From: Bradyrhizobium diazoefficiens USDA 110
GTDB lineage: Bacteria; Pseudomonadota; Alphaproteobacteria; Rhizobiales; Xanthobacteraceae
DNA: 64,000 nt
Assembly: GCF_000011365.1 (NCBI RefSeq)
Contig: NC_004463.1
Span: 4,512,001 to 4,576,000, forward strand
Direction of reading: 5' to 3'
The position numbers and the translations under genes were made by a program. The notes beneath the pieces are model-generated. The model was not told the DNA's origin. It was given only the letters and a program-made list of their open reading frames with translations, and ran no database searches. Below are positions 1-8,437 of this stretch, piece by piece (position 1 is the stretch's first letter; each line of letters begins with the position of its first letter).

Positions 1-91
1 CGAGCGAGATCAGCGCGCCCGAAACGATCGAGGCGAACATCAGGGCCGACGCAGCGCCGGCGATCAGGGCTATCAGTCCAAAGGCCATCAT
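1..91 (-). CDS. DUF2232-type membrane protein, N-terminus only
   Basis: The reverse strand has an ATG at 91 (or 88) opening a reading frame that runs off the window start. The roughly 30 visible residues begin MMAFGLIALIAGAASA and are a hydrophobic alternation of Ala, Leu, Ile and Gly, as in the first membrane helix of a multi-spanning protein. In rhizobia the gene between rpsR and rplI is usually a DUF2232 integral membrane protein of unknown function, and the position directly downstream of rpsR fits. A GGAGCGGGACAG stretch upstream could serve as ribosome binding site. The family call rests on context plus the start, so it is moderate. Confidence 0.5.
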   Translation of the reverse strand, partial: MMAFGLIALIAGAASALMFASIVSGALISL

Positions 92-184
92 CAGCTGTCC
101 CGCTCCTTCCGAGCGGTTAGAGGCATCTCGCCCCAACCATCGGCGACCGGACGACCCGGAAGCCTTATGAAACTTCGAGAGTGC

Positions 185-210
185 GGCCGGCGGCGATGTC
201 GCCGCCGGCC
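185..210 (-). terminator. Strong hairpin downstream of rpsR
   Basis: A perfect 12-base inverted repeat (185-196 paired with 199-210, GGCCGGCGGCGA and its complement) lies 10 bases after the rpsR stop. The bases that follow on the reverse strand contain only a weak T cluster, so it may be an attenuator or RNA-stabilising stem between rpsR and the DUF2232 gene rather than a full terminator. Confidence 0.45.
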
Positions 211-219
211 GAATTCGTC

Positions 220-459
220 TTAGCGAATGACGTAGGGCAGCAGGCCCAGGAAGCGCGCGCGCTTGATGGCGCGGGCGAGCTCACGTTGCTTCTTCGCGGA
301 CACCGCGGTGATGCGGCTCGGCACGATCTTGCCGCGCTCGGAGACGTAACGCATCAGCAGCTTGGAGTCCTTGTAGTCGATCTTCGGAGCATTGGCGCCC
401 GTGAACGGGCAGCTCTTGCGACGACGGAAAAACGGACGGCGTGCACCAGCTTCAGCCAT
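220..459 (-). CDS. rpsR: 30S ribosomal protein S18
   Basis: 79 residues, the usual S18 length. It starts [19 protein letters not shown], has the conserved core [19 protein letters not shown] followed by the [20 protein letters not shown] segment, and ends in LGLLPY, all typical of S18. It binds 16S rRNA in the platform of the small subunit together with S6. It lies 5 bases after rpsF on the same strand, the standard rpsF-rpsR order, so the two are surely co-transcribed. Nothing unusual was seen in it. Confidence 0.97.
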   Translation of the reverse strand: MAEAGARRPFFRRRKSCPFTGANAPKIDYKDSKLLMRYVSERGKIVPSRITAVSAKKQRELARAIKRARFLGLLPYVIR

Positions 460-464
460 TGATC

Positions 465-965
465 TTACTCCCCATCCGTCGCGGTTTCAGCTTCTTCGCG
501 CGGACGGCGCGGGCCGCGATCACCGCGGAAGCCACCACCGTCACGATCGCCGCCACGGAAACCACCCTCGCGGTCGCCACGGAAGCCGCCTTCACGCTCG
601 CCGCGGAAGCCGCCGCCACGATCGTCACGTTCGCGATCGCGATCAGCCTTGCGCATCATCGCGGACGGGCCTTCCTCGAGCTCCTCGACGCGGACGCTGA
701 GATAGCGGATCACGTCTTCGCTGATGCGCTCCTGGCGCTCGATCTCGGCGATCGCCGCGGACGGCGCGTCGATGTTGAGCAGCACGAAGTGCGCCTTGCG
801 GTTCTTGTTCATGCGGTAGGTGAGGGAGCGAACGCCCCAGTTCTCGGTCTTGGTGACCTTGCCGCCGAGACCCTCGACGATACCGGTCATCTGCGCAGTC
901 AGCTCTTCGACCTGCTGCGGGCTCGCGTCTTGGCGCGCGAGAAAAACATGCTCATAGAGAGCCAT
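465..965 (-). CDS. rpsF: 30S ribosomal protein S6 with long Gly/Arg-rich tail
   Basis: The start is the ATG at 965 ([13 protein letters not shown]), preceded by GGAAAGGA at good spacing; an upstream in-frame Met at 992 has no such support. Residues 1 to about 100 are the S6 ferredoxin-like fold, with the [20 protein letters not shown] strand typical of the family. The protein is 166 residues, longer than the roughly 95-135 of most S6 proteins, because about 55 residues at the C-terminus are repeats such as [13 protein letters not shown]. Partner of S18 in the 30S platform, in an operon with rpsR. The tail resembles RGG-type RNA-binding tails, but its role is not known from sequence. Confidence 0.95.
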   Translation of the reverse strand: MALYEHVFLARQDASPQQVEELTAQMTGIVEGLGGKVTKTENWGVRSLTYRMNKNRKAHFVLLNIDAPSAAIAEIERQERISEDVIRYLSVRVEELEEGPSAMMRKADRDRERDDRGGGFRGEREGGFRGDREGGFRGGDRDGGGFRGDRGPRRPREEAETATDGE

Positions 966-1237
966 GGAAGTCCTTTCCTCATGTTGGCGCATCGCCCGGC
1001 GTCAAGCCCTTAAGAGGCCTTCGGAAAGGACTCTGGGATTAAGCTCAGAAGGCGGAAACACGGGACGACGGGCCGACTGGCCCTGCCACACCAAAATCAC
1101 GAATGATTTGTTGAGACCGTCCGTTCAGCTCCCGGCCGGGGTCTGCGGATGCGCGCCTTATACGGATTTTGGCCGGCTTTGCAAGTTTGGAGGGCCAGGT
1201 TTCGCCTCTGGCGCCCGGGCTGGGGGCCCTTCGGCTT

Positions 1238-1270
1238 GATTTATTTGTTTGTATAGCATACAAATAAATC
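1238..1270. promoter_or_regulatory. Nested palindrome, probable TetR operator
   Basis: GATTTATTTG (1238-1247) and CAAATAAATC (1261-1270) form a perfect inverted repeat. Inside it TTTGTAT (1248-1254) and ATACAAA (1258-1264) form a second one sharing almost the same centre (AGC). The stretch is AT-rich in a GC-rich neighbourhood and ends 4 bases before the GGGAGGA ribosome binding site of the TetR gene. This is where an autorepressor would bind; operator function is inferred from position and symmetry only. Confidence 0.5.
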
Positions 1271-1284
1271 AACGGGAGGATCCC

Positions 1285-1992
1285 ATGGCAGACAAATCTG
1301 CCCGCGCCCCATCCGAGCCGGCCGCCGGCGACCCCAAGCATGCGGCGCGCGCCACACGCTCGGCCGGTCGCAAAATGCGCTCGTTGCTGCTGGATGCGGC
1401 CAGCCCGCTGTTCCGGGAGCGGGGATTGTCGGGCGCCTCGATCACCGACATCGCGGCCGCCGCGGACGCATTTCCGAGCCAGATCACCTACTATTTCCGC
1501 ACCAAGGAGGCGCTGTTCGTCGAATGCGCCTGCCGCGAGCTCCTGTACGTCGCCCGCGCGACCGAGCAGGCTGCGCTGAAGGCGCGCACGCCGCGGGACT
1601 ACACCCACGCGCTGGCCGAGACGGTGACGGCGAGCGATTCGGTCGCCTTCTTCGCCGAGGCGTTGACGTTGACGCGGCGTCGCCCGGATCTCGCGCCGCT
1701 GGTCGAGCGCACCATCGAGCGTCTGCACGCCGAGGGCGCACGCGCCTATGCGAGCCAGGTCGAGCGCCACGGCTGGCGTTCCCTGCGCGCGCCCGACGAG
1801 AGCTCGCGGCGGTTCTGGGCCGTCGCCATCGGCGTCATCCTCGAAGGCTATGCCATGGGGCGCTCGCCGGATGAGCTCTGCGCCGAGATGCTGCGCGTGC
1901 TGGGCGAGCAGGCGAAATCTGCCGGCGACGCCGCGCGCCTGCGCCTCGTCGACGACCGCGACGCATCGACCACTTCGGATGAGGAGAGCTAG
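1285..1992 (+). CDS. TetR/AcrR family transcriptional regulator
   Basis: 235 residues from the ATG at 1285, which has GGGAGGA 5 bases upstream; an earlier Met at 1249 lies inside the palindrome and is unlikely. Residues about 30-75 form the helix-turn-helix domain, with the typical run LFRERGLSGASITDIAAAA and then ITYYFRTKEALF. The remaining all-helical part should be the ligand-binding and dimer domain. It is separated by 3 bases from a fatty acid desaturase, so the two form one unit. By analogy with desaturase-linked TetR proteins such as DesT and FabR it probably senses acyl-CoA or fatty acids and represses its own operon; that is inference. Confidence 0.85.
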   Translation: MADKSARAPSEPAAGDPKHAARATRSAGRKMRSLLLDAASPLFRERGLSGASITDIAAAADAFPSQITYYFRTKEALFVECACRELLYVARATEQAALKARTPRDYTHALAETVTASDSVAFFAEALTLTRRRPDLAPLVERTIERLHAEGARAYASQVERHGWRSLRAPDESSRRFWAVAIGVILEGYAMGRSPDELCAEMLRVLGEQAKSAGDAARLRLVDDRDASTTSDEES

Positions 1993-1995
1993 GCC

Positions 1996-3021
1996 ATGAC
2001 CGCACTTCGCATGCGTGCCCGCGATTTCCTGACCGAGGATCAGCTCGTCGACGTGCGCCAGCGCGTAACGTGGAAGGGTGTCGCACTGATCGCGCATGCC
2101 TGGGCGCTGATTGCCGGTGCCATCGCCCTCGTCGCATGGTGGCCCAATCCGCTGACGTACATTTTCGCTGTCGCCGTCATCGGCTCGCGCCAACTGGGCC
2201 TGTCGATCCTTATGCACGACGGCGCGCATGGTTGTCTCTCCGCCGATGAGAACACCAATTTGACGCTGAGCCAGTGGTTCTGCGCCTATCCCGTTTTTGC
2301 CGAGACGCGCGCCTATCGCCGCTATCACTTGCAGCACCACGCGCGCACCCAGCAGGAGGACGATCCCGATCTCGTGCTGTCGGCGCCATTTCCGATCACG
2401 CAGCTGAGCTATCGCCGCAAGTTCATTCGCGACATCACCGGGCAGACCGGCTACCAGCAGCGCAAGGCGCAGCTGCTCAACGCACTCGGCCCGCAGGACT
2501 GGCCGTGGCGGCAGCGCGCGGCGCATTTCTGGGAGAAGCTTGGCCCGCAATGCGTTTTCAACGCCATCCTGTTTGCAGGGCTTGCGGCGGCCGGTGTGTG
2601 GTGGGCTTACCCGCTGCTATGGCTGGTGCCGCTGCTCACCTGGATGATGGTCATCACCCGCATCCGCAACATCGCCGAGCATGCCGTCGTCCCCGACAGC
2701 AGCGATCCCCTGCGCAACACCCGCACCACGCATGCCAATTTTCTCGAGCGCCTGTTCATCGCGCCGTATTACGTGAACTATCACCTCGAGCATCATCTCT
2801 TGTTCTACGTGCCCTGCTACAATCTGCCCAAGGTCCATCGCCTGCTGAGCGAGAGTCGTCATGCCGGCCGCATGGAAGTGCAGCCGAACTACGGCGCCGT
2901 GCTGCGGCTCGCCACCGCCAAGCCGAACCGCGACGACCGGCCGGGGCAATTGGTCAGCAGCGCGCGCCGCGCGCGGGCTGGCGCCGAGGTCGGCGCGGAT
3001 CAGAAGGCGGGTGGTTTTTAA
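1996..3021 (+). CDS. Membrane fatty acid desaturase
   Basis: 341 residues with the three histidine clusters of the integral membrane di-iron desaturase family: HDGAH (His74, His78), HLQHH (His111, His114, His115) and HLEHH (His263, His266, His267). Hydrophobic segments near residues 30-72 and 186-222 should place it in the inner membrane. It would introduce a double bond into an acyl chain or related lipid using O2 and an electron donor; the substrate cannot be read from sequence. Translation is likely coupled to the TetR gene 3 bases upstream. The last 30 residues are Ala/Arg-rich and probably a cytoplasmic tail. Confidence 0.9.
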   Translation: MTALRMRARDFLTEDQLVDVRQRVTWKGVALIAHAWALIAGAIALVAWWPNPLTYIFAVAVIGSRQLGLSILMHDGAHGCLSADENTNLTLSQWFCAYPVFAETRAYRRYHLQHHARTQQEDDPDLVLSAPFPITQLSYRRKFIRDITGQTGYQQRKAQLLNALGPQDWPWRQRAAHFWEKLGPQCVFNAILFAGLAAAGVWWAYPLLWLVPLLTWMMVITRIRNIAEHAVVPDSSDPLRNTRTTHANFLERLFIAPYYVNYHLEHHLLFYVPCYNLPKVHRLLSESRHAGRMEVQPNYGAVLRLATAKPNRDDRPGQLVSSARRARAGAEVGADQKAGGF

Positions 3022-3193
3022 GGGGCGCATCCCCAGTTGAATGCCGGTCGACGTTCCCATCTTGGCTTGACATTGCAGGCCCGGACGGTGTCTACGGCCC
3101 CCTTTGAGGCACGATCCGGAACCATGGCCCAAGGCCGCGCGTATTCGGCTGCCGGTTCTCGCAGGGATCGTGCTCGACAAGCAGGGAGCGCCG

Positions 3194-4153
3194 ATGACGG
3201 CAGCATTCACATTTCCGGGGCAGGGGTCCCAGGCGGTTGGCATGGGCAAGGCGTTGGCCGACGCCTTCCCGGTGGCGCGCGCCGTGTTCGACGAGGTCGA
3301 TGCAGCGCTTGGGGAGAAGCTGACGGCCACCATCTGGGATGGCCCGGCCGAAACCCTCCAGCTCACCGAAAACGCCCAGCCGGCGCTGATGGCCGTTTCT
3401 GTTGCGACCCTGCGGGTGCTTGAGGCTGAAGCCGGTTTTTCCGTGGGGCGGGACGCGGCCTTTGTCGCCGGCCACTCGCTTGGTGAATATTCGGGGCTGG
3501 CCGCGGCCGGCAGCCTGACGGTTTCCGATACCGCGCGGCTGCTTCGCACCCGCGGTCTCGCAATGCAAAAAGCCGTGCCGGTCGGCGCCGGTGCGATGGC
3601 CGCTCTGCTGGGCCTCGATTACGAGGCCGCCATGGAGGTCGCCAATGAGGCGGCTCAGGGGCAGGTCTGCCAGGCCGCCAACGACAATGGCGGCGGGCAG
3701 GTGGTCGTCTCCGGCGACAAGGCAGCGGTCGATCGCGCCGTCGAGATCGCCAAGACCAAGGGCGCCAAGCGCGCGATGCTGCTGCCGGTGTCCGCACCGT
3801 TCCATTGCAAGCTGATGCAGCCGGCTGCCGACGCGATGGCGGAGGCGCTGGCCAAGGTCACGATCAAGGCTCCGGCAGCTCCGCTGGTGTCGAACGTGCT
3901 GGCAACCGCCATCACCGATCCCGACGAGATCCGCCGCCGTCTGGTCGAGCAAGTCACCGGAACGGTGCGCTGGCGCGAGTCGGTTGCCTATATGGCCGGG
4001 CAGGGCGTTACCCGTTTCTTCGAGATCGGTGCCGGCAAGGTGCTGACGGGTCTCGTCAAGCGTATCGCCGACGGCGCCGTCGGTGTCGCGGTGGGCGGAC
4101 CGAACGACATAGCGGCCGCCAAGGATGCGCTGGCCGCTGCGAAGCAGGCCTGA
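3194..4153 (+). CDS. fabD: Malonyl-CoA:ACP transacylase
   Basis: 319 residues from the ATG at 3194 (MTAAFTFPGQGSQ), the normal FabD start; upstream in-frame Met codons lack support. The nucleophile is Ser95 in GHSLGEYSG, and the FPGQGSQ oxyanion-hole region lies at residues 7-13. A His in SAPFHCKLM is the expected catalytic His. It moves malonyl from CoA to acyl carrier protein to supply fatty acid elongation. It heads the fabD-fabG-acpP-fabF order. About 100 bases separate it from fabG, filled by a palindromic rhizobial repeat that may attenuate or stabilise the transcript. Confidence 0.97.
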   Translation: MTAAFTFPGQGSQAVGMGKALADAFPVARAVFDEVDAALGEKLTATIWDGPAETLQLTENAQPALMAVSVATLRVLEAEAGFSVGRDAAFVAGHSLGEYSGLAAAGSLTVSDTARLLRTRGLAMQKAVPVGAGAMAALLGLDYEAAMEVANEAAQGQVCQAANDNGGGQVVVSGDKAAVDRAVEIAKTKGAKRAMLLPVSAPFHCKLMQPAADAMAEALAKVTIKAPAAPLVSNVLATAITDPDEIRRRLVEQVTGTVRWRESVAYMAGQGVTRFFEIGAGKVLTGLVKRIADGAVGVAVGGPNDIAAAKDALAAAKQA

Positions 4154-4240
4154 AGCGCGATGAATCGTCATCGCGCTTTGGTTCTTTAGTTTGCGCACGA
4201 TCTTGCCGGAAAACCGCTGCGCACGTTTCCGGATCGTGCT
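4153..4240. repeat. RIME-like rhizobial intergenic palindromes
   Basis: There are two adjacent hairpins. The first pairs AAGCGCGATGA (4153-4163) with TCATCGCGCTT (4168-4178) around an ATCG loop, followed by a T-rich run. The second has GCACGATC (4195-4202) and GATCGTGC (4232-4239) as outer arms and an inner TTGCCGGAAAACCGCTGCGC segment. The pair matches what I recall of RIME-type mosaic elements of Rhizobiales. It fills nearly the whole fabD-fabG spacer and ends just before the AAGGAG site of fabG. Confidence 0.6.
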
Positions 4241-4255
4241 TTGAAGGAGTTATCC

Positions 4256-4993
4256 ATGTTCGATCTGACTGGCAAAAAGGCGCTCGTCACCGGCGCGACC
4301 GGCGGTATCGGCGGCGCAATCGCGCAGGCGCTGCACGCGCAGGGCGCCACGGTCGCGATATCAGGAACGCGGAAGGAAGTGCTGGATGAGCTTGCCGGCA
4401 AGCTCGGCGAGCGCACCTTCGTGCTGCCCTGCAATCTCTCCAAGGCCGACGAGGTCGAGGCGCTGGTGCCTGCGGCGGAAGCCGCGATGGGCCAGGTCGA
4501 CATCCTCGTCGCCAATGCCGGCATCACGCGCGACAATCTCTTCGTCCAGCTCCGCGACGAGGACTGGGACGAGGTCATCAACGTCAATTTGACCTCGACC
4601 TTCCGCCTGGCGCGCGCCGCCACCAAATTGATGATGCGCAAGCGCTTCGGCCGCATCATCGCCATCACCTCGGTGGTCGGCGTCACCGGCAATCCCGGGC
4701 AGGGCAACTACACGGCGTCGAAGGCAGGCTTGATCGGCATGATCAAGACGCTGGGTGCCGAATACGCCAAGCGCGGCGTCACCGCCAACTGCATCGCGCC
4801 CGGCTTCATCAAGACGCCGATGACGGACGCGCTCAATGACAAGCAGCGCGAGACGATTCTGACCAAGGTTCCGGCCGCCCGGCTGGGGACGCCCGAGGAC
4901 ATCGCGGCGGCCGCCGTCTACCTGAGTTCAAACGAAGCGGCCTACGTCACCGGGCAAACCATCCATGTCAACGGCGGCATGGCCATGATCTGA
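4256..4993 (+). CDS. fabG: 3-oxoacyl-ACP reductase
   Basis: 245 residues from the ATG at 4256 with AAGGAG 6 bases upstream; an in-frame TTG at 4241 overlaps that site and is rejected. It is a classical short-chain dehydrogenase: TGATGGIGG nucleotide-binding loop at 13-21, NAG motif at 87-89, catalytic Ser139, Tyr152 and Lys156 (YTASK), and Asn112. It reduces 3-oxoacyl-ACP with NADPH in fatty acid elongation. Neighbours fabD and acpP confirm that this copy serves primary fatty acid synthesis and not a side pathway. Confidence 0.97.
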   Translation: MFDLTGKKALVTGATGGIGGAIAQALHAQGATVAISGTRKEVLDELAGKLGERTFVLPCNLSKADEVEALVPAAEAAMGQVDILVANAGITRDNLFVQLRDEDWDEVINVNLTSTFRLARAATKLMMRKRFGRIIAITSVVGVTGNPGQGNYTASKAGLIGMIKTLGAEYAKRGVTANCIAPGFIKTPMTDALNDKQRETILTKVPAARLGTPEDIAAAAVYLSSNEAAYVTGQTIHVNGGMAMI

Positions 4994-5304
4994 AGTCCTC
5001 GTTCCGTGCCGCCCACATGGCGGTGCGGGATGCGGCAAACGGCCGTTTCCGATGCGAAATGAGGCTTGTAGTCAAGGCAGTTGAAGTATGGTAACCGGAC
5101 CTTCAACGGATGGGCAAAGAACGCCATTGCAGGTTTTTGAAACCCTGTATATTGGCGATGCGGAGCCTTGGCCGTCGTTCGCCGGGCCCTGCATCGGTTA
5201 GGATGGGGCCAAATCAAAGTTCGTAAGCGAAGGCAGTCAACGACCACGACGGCTCGTATCGTCCCGGGGGGTCGGGTCTACAGGGAACAACACGAGGTTA
5301 TGCA
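4994..5304 (+). promoter_or_regulatory. fabG-acpP spacer, presumed acpP promoter and leader
   Basis: 311 bases without a convincing gene. A small stem (CCGCC CACAT GGCGG) follows the fabG stop and may end the fabG transcript. A weak promoter-like pair, TTGCAG near 5127 and TATATT near 5148, is about 15 bases apart and so poorly spaced. A long spacer with its own promoter is expected for acpP, which must be made in excess over the fab enzymes. The acpP ribosome binding site is the GAGG near 5290. No start site can be assigned from sequence alone. Confidence 0.3.
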
Positions 5305-5544
5305 ATGAGTGACATTGGCGAGCGGGTTAAGAAGATCGTGGTCGAACACCTTGGTGTTGAACCCGAGAAGGTTGTCGACGCTGCGAGCTTCATCGACGAC
5401 CTCGGCGCCGACAGTCTGGACACCGTCGAGCTGGTGATGGCGTTCGAAGAAGAATTCGGTTGCGAGATTCCGGACGACGCCGCGGAGACGATTCTCACCG
5501 TCGGCGACGCCACGAAGTTTCTCGAGAAGAACGCGAAGAGCTAA
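5305..5544 (+). CDS. acpP: Acyl carrier protein
   Basis: 79 residues, strongly acidic, the standard ACP length. Ser37 in GADSLDTVE is the site where 4'-phosphopantetheine is attached. The helix pattern around [11 protein letters not shown] and the [15 protein letters not shown] recognition helix match AcpP of fatty acid synthesis closely. It carries the growing acyl chain between FabD, FabF, FabG and the dehydratase/enoyl reductase encoded elsewhere. A hairpin after the stop separates it from fabF and could leave more acpP than fabF message. Confidence 0.98.
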   Translation: MSDIGERVKKIVVEHLGVEPEKVVDAASFIDDLGADSLDTVELVMAFEEEFGCEIPDDAAETILTVGDATKFLEKNAKS

Positions 5545-5573
5545 GGCTCTTCAATTTTCGCGGGGACAACATT

Positions 5574-5616
5574 GAAACCGGACGGGCCGCTTCGCAGCGG
5601 TCAGCCGGTTTCTTGT
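5574..5616 (+). terminator. Attenuator-like hairpin between acpP and fabF
   Basis: GAAACCGG (5574-5581) pairs with CCGGTTTC (5605-5612). A second stem inside the loop pairs GCCGCT with AGCGGT around TCGC. A TTCTTGTTATT run follows, so it looks like a weak intrinsic terminator. It lies 30 bases after acpP and 38 before fabF, where partial termination would raise acpP over fabF mRNA. Confidence 0.5.
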
Positions 5617-5653
5617 TATTGGCCGTGAATCTTTCGATGCGGAGTTTGCGGAT

Positions 5654-6919
5654 ATGAGGCGGGTTGTCGTCACGGGTCTCGGCATGGTCTCGCCACTCGG
5701 CTGTGGCGTCGAGCCGACCTGGAAACGCATCCTCAACGGCGAAAGCGGTGCGCGCAGGATCGAGAGCTTCGATGTCTCCGATCTTCAGACCAAGATCGCC
5801 TGCACGGTGGTGCGCGGCGACGGGTCGAACGACACCTTCAATCCCGACAAGTGGATGGAGCCGAAGGACCAGCGCAAGGTCGACGACTTCATCATCTTCG
5901 GCATGGCCGCAGCCGGCCAGGCGCTCGACGATGCCAACTGGCATCCCGAAACCGAAGAGGACAAGTGTGCGACCGGCACCATGATCGGGTCCGGCATCGG
6001 CGGCCTTAACGGCATCGCGGAAACCGCCATCCTGCTGAAGGAGCGCGGACCGCGCCGGGTGTCGCCGTTCTTCATTCCGGGCCGCCTGATCAATCTCGCC
6101 TCCGGCTACGTCTCGATCGCGCACGGGCTGAAGGGGCCGAACCATTCGGTGGTCACGGCCTGCTCGACCGGCGCGCATGCGGTCGGCGATGCCGCCCGCC
6201 TGATCGCGCTGGGCGATGCCGACGTGATGGTCGCCGGCGGCGCTGAGTCGCCGATCAGCCGCATCGGCATTGCCGGCTTCAACGCCGCGCGCGCGCTCTC
6301 GACCGGTTTCAACGACACACCCGAGAAGGCCTCACGTCCCTACGACAAGGATCGCGACGGCTTCGTGATGGGCGAGGGCGCCGGCGTCCTCGTTCTGGAA
6401 GAACTCGAGCACGCGAGGCGACGCGGCGCCAAGATCTATGCCGAGGTGATCGGCTATGGTCTGTCGGGCGACGCCTATCACATCACGTCGCCGTCGCCCG
6501 ACGGCGATGGCGGCTTCCGCAGCATGCAGGCCGCGCTCAAGCGCGCCGGCCTCACGGCGTCCGATCTCGACTACATCAACGCGCACGGCACCTCGACGCC
6601 GCTCGGTGACGAGATCGAGCTCGGCGCGGTCGAGCGTCTGCTCGGCAATGCCGCCTCCAAGGTCGCGATGTCCTCGACCAAATCGTCGACCGGCCATCTG
6701 CTCGGCGCGGCCGGTGCGATCGAGGCGATCTTCGCCATTCTCGCGATTCGCGATAATGTCGTGCCGCCGACTATCAACCTCGACAATCCGTCGGTCGAAA
6801 CTACGATCGATCTCGTGCCGCACACGGCGAAGAAGCGAGAGGTCAACGTCGCGTTGTCGAATTCTTTCGGTTTTGGCGGTACCAATGCGTCGGTGATCGT
6901 CCGCCGTTTGGCCAATTAG
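5654..6919 (+). CDS. fabF: 3-oxoacyl-ACP synthase II
   Basis: 421 residues beginning MRRVVVTGLGMVSPLG, the usual FabF start. The condensing triad is visible: Cys170 in VVTACSTGAH, His311 in NAHGTSTPLGD and His348 in SSTGHLLGAAG. The C-terminal SNSFGFGGTNAS motif is also present. It condenses malonyl-ACP with medium and long acyl-ACP, the elongation step that sets membrane fluidity. Downstream of acpP with a hairpin in between, and followed after 125 bases by mltG on the same strand, a common alphaproteobacterial order. Confidence 0.97.
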   Translation: MRRVVVTGLGMVSPLGCGVEPTWKRILNGESGARRIESFDVSDLQTKIACTVVRGDGSNDTFNPDKWMEPKDQRKVDDFIIFGMAAAGQALDDANWHPETEEDKCATGTMIGSGIGGLNGIAETAILLKERGPRRVSPFFIPGRLINLASGYVSIAHGLKGPNHSVVTACSTGAHAVGDAARLIALGDADVMVAGGAESPISRIGIAGFNAARALSTGFNDTPEKASRPYDKDRDGFVMGEGAGVLVLEELEHARRRGAKIYAEVIGYGLSGDAYHITSPSPDGDGGFRSMQAALKRAGLTASDLDYINAHGTSTPLGDEIELGAVERLLGNAASKVAMSSTKSSTGHLLGAAGAIEAIFAILAIRDNVVPPTINLDNPSVETTIDLVPHTAKKREVNVALSNSFGFGGTNASVIVRRLAN

Positions 6920-7044
6920 TTTGCGTTTGAAACGAATCCACCGTTTTGCCGTATTCGGCGATAGTCATGGTAGTGGGCGCGTGCATTTGGCAGGGCAAAC
7001 GGTTGTCAGGCCGCGATTGAACCGGCAGGATTCAGGTTGCTTCG

Positions 7045-8322
7045 ATGAGTGAAAGGCCGCCCATTTCGCCCCGGAGTCCGCGGGCAGCGCTCGAGCCCGA
7101 GCAGGTCCCGCCGCCGCCGAAGCGATCGGACCGCGCGCGCAATCCCTTCGTGATCGTCGGCAACGCCATCATCACGCTGCTCTTGATCTCCATGATCGGG
7201 GCGGGCGCCGTCTATTACTACGGCCGGCAGGTGCTCGAAGCGCCGGGTCCGCTCAAGGAAGACAAGATCGTCAACATCCCGCAGCGCGCCGGCAAGCGCG
7301 ACATCGCCGAGACGCTGAACCGGGAAGGCGTGACCGACGTCAACCCGTGGGTGTTCATCGCAAGCGTAGCCGCGCTGAAGGCGAGCTCGGACCTCAAGCC
7401 CGGCGAGTATTCGTTCCAGAAGAACGCATCCCTGCGCGACGTCATCGCCACCATCGTCGAAGGCAAGGTGGTGCAGCATGCCGTCACGATTCCGGAAGGC
7501 CTGACCTCCGAGCAGATCGTGGCACGGCTCTCCGACAACGATATCTTCACCGGCAGCGTGCGCGAGCTGCCGCGCGAGGGCACGCTCTTGCCCGAGACCT
7601 ACAAGTTCCCGCGCGGCACCACGCGCGAGCAGGTGATCCAGCGCATGCAGCAGGCGCACAAGCGCGTGCTGACCGAGATCTGGGAGCGTCGCAGCCAGGA
7701 CATTCCGGTCAAGACTCCGGAGCAGCTGGTGACGCTGGCCTCGATCGTCGAGAAAGAGACCGGCAAGCCGGACGAGCGCAGCCGCGTCGCTGCCGTGTTC
7801 GTCAATCGCCTGAAGCAGAAGATCAAGCTCCAGTCCGATCCGACCATCATCTATGGCCTCGTCGGCGGCAAGGGCACGCTGGGCCGCCCGATCAAGCGCA
7901 GCGAGATCACGCAGCCCTCGCCCTACAACACCTATGTGATCGAAGGCCTGCCGCCGGGCCCGATCTCCAATCCCGGCCGCGCCTCGCTCGAAGCCGCCGC
8001 CAACCCGGCCCGCACCCGCGACCTCTATTTCGTCGCCGACGGCACCGGCGGGCATGCCTTCACCGAGACCTACGACGCGCACCAGAAAAACGTCGCCAAG
8101 CTGCGCGCGATGGAGAAGCAGATCCAGAACGACACGGTCGAGCCGGCCGAGGACGCGCAGCCGCCGGCGGCGGCAGCGCCCGGCGCTGCCGACACGCCGA
8201 CCGCGACCACGCCGGCACGGCCGAACCAGCAGAAGAAGCCGCCGGCTGCTCCTCGCCCCGCTGGTCCCGCTCCTGCCCGGCAGGGCGCGGTGCAACCCTC
8301 GCCGCCGGTGATCCAGCGCTAG
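7045..8322 (+). CDS. mltG: Endolytic murein transglycosylase MltG
   Basis: 425 residues. A proline-rich cytoplasmic stretch (1-33) is followed by one membrane helix at about 35-58, then the YceG/MltG domain in the periplasm. Glu236 in ASIVEKETGKPDE is the expected catalytic acid, followed by the family signature VAAVFVNRL and SDPTIIYGL. It cuts nascent glycan strands and may set their length. The last 70 residues are Pro/Ala-rich (PPAAAAPGAAD, PNQQKKPPAAPRP) and have no counterpart in enterobacterial MltG, which is about 340 residues. It sits between fabF and yicC. Confidence 0.95.
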   Translation: MSERPPISPRSPRAALEPEQVPPPPKRSDRARNPFVIVGNAIITLLLISMIGAGAVYYYGRQVLEAPGPLKEDKIVNIPQRAGKRDIAETLNREGVTDVNPWVFIASVAALKASSDLKPGEYSFQKNASLRDVIATIVEGKVVQHAVTIPEGLTSEQIVARLSDNDIFTGSVRELPREGTLLPETYKFPRGTTREQVIQRMQQAHKRVLTEIWERRSQDIPVKTPEQLVTLASIVEKETGKPDERSRVAAVFVNRLKQKIKLQSDPTIIYGLVGGKGTLGRPIKRSEITQPSPYNTYVIEGLPPGPISNPGRASLEAAANPARTRDLYFVADGTGGHAFTETYDAHQKNVAKLRAMEKQIQNDTVEPAEDAQPPAAAAPGAADTPTATTPARPNQQKKPPAAPRPAGPAPARQGAVQPSPPVIQR

Positions 8323-8437
8323 GCCCGCGCAGACCTGCCTACGGGACTTTGCGGATTCCACTTTCCGGCAAAATAGTCTTAAGATTCGCGTGCCTTGATG
8401 GCCTCGCGAATCCTGTGTTTCTGGAGAATTTGACCTG

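Noticed and set aside
1045..2550. 501-codon reverse-strand open frame over the TetR and desaturase genes
   Set aside because: It is the antisense shadow of high-GC genes; no family features, and the plus strand has clear motifs and ribosome binding sites.
4241..4255. TTG start for fabG
   Set aside because: It overlaps the ribosome binding site of the ATG at 4256.
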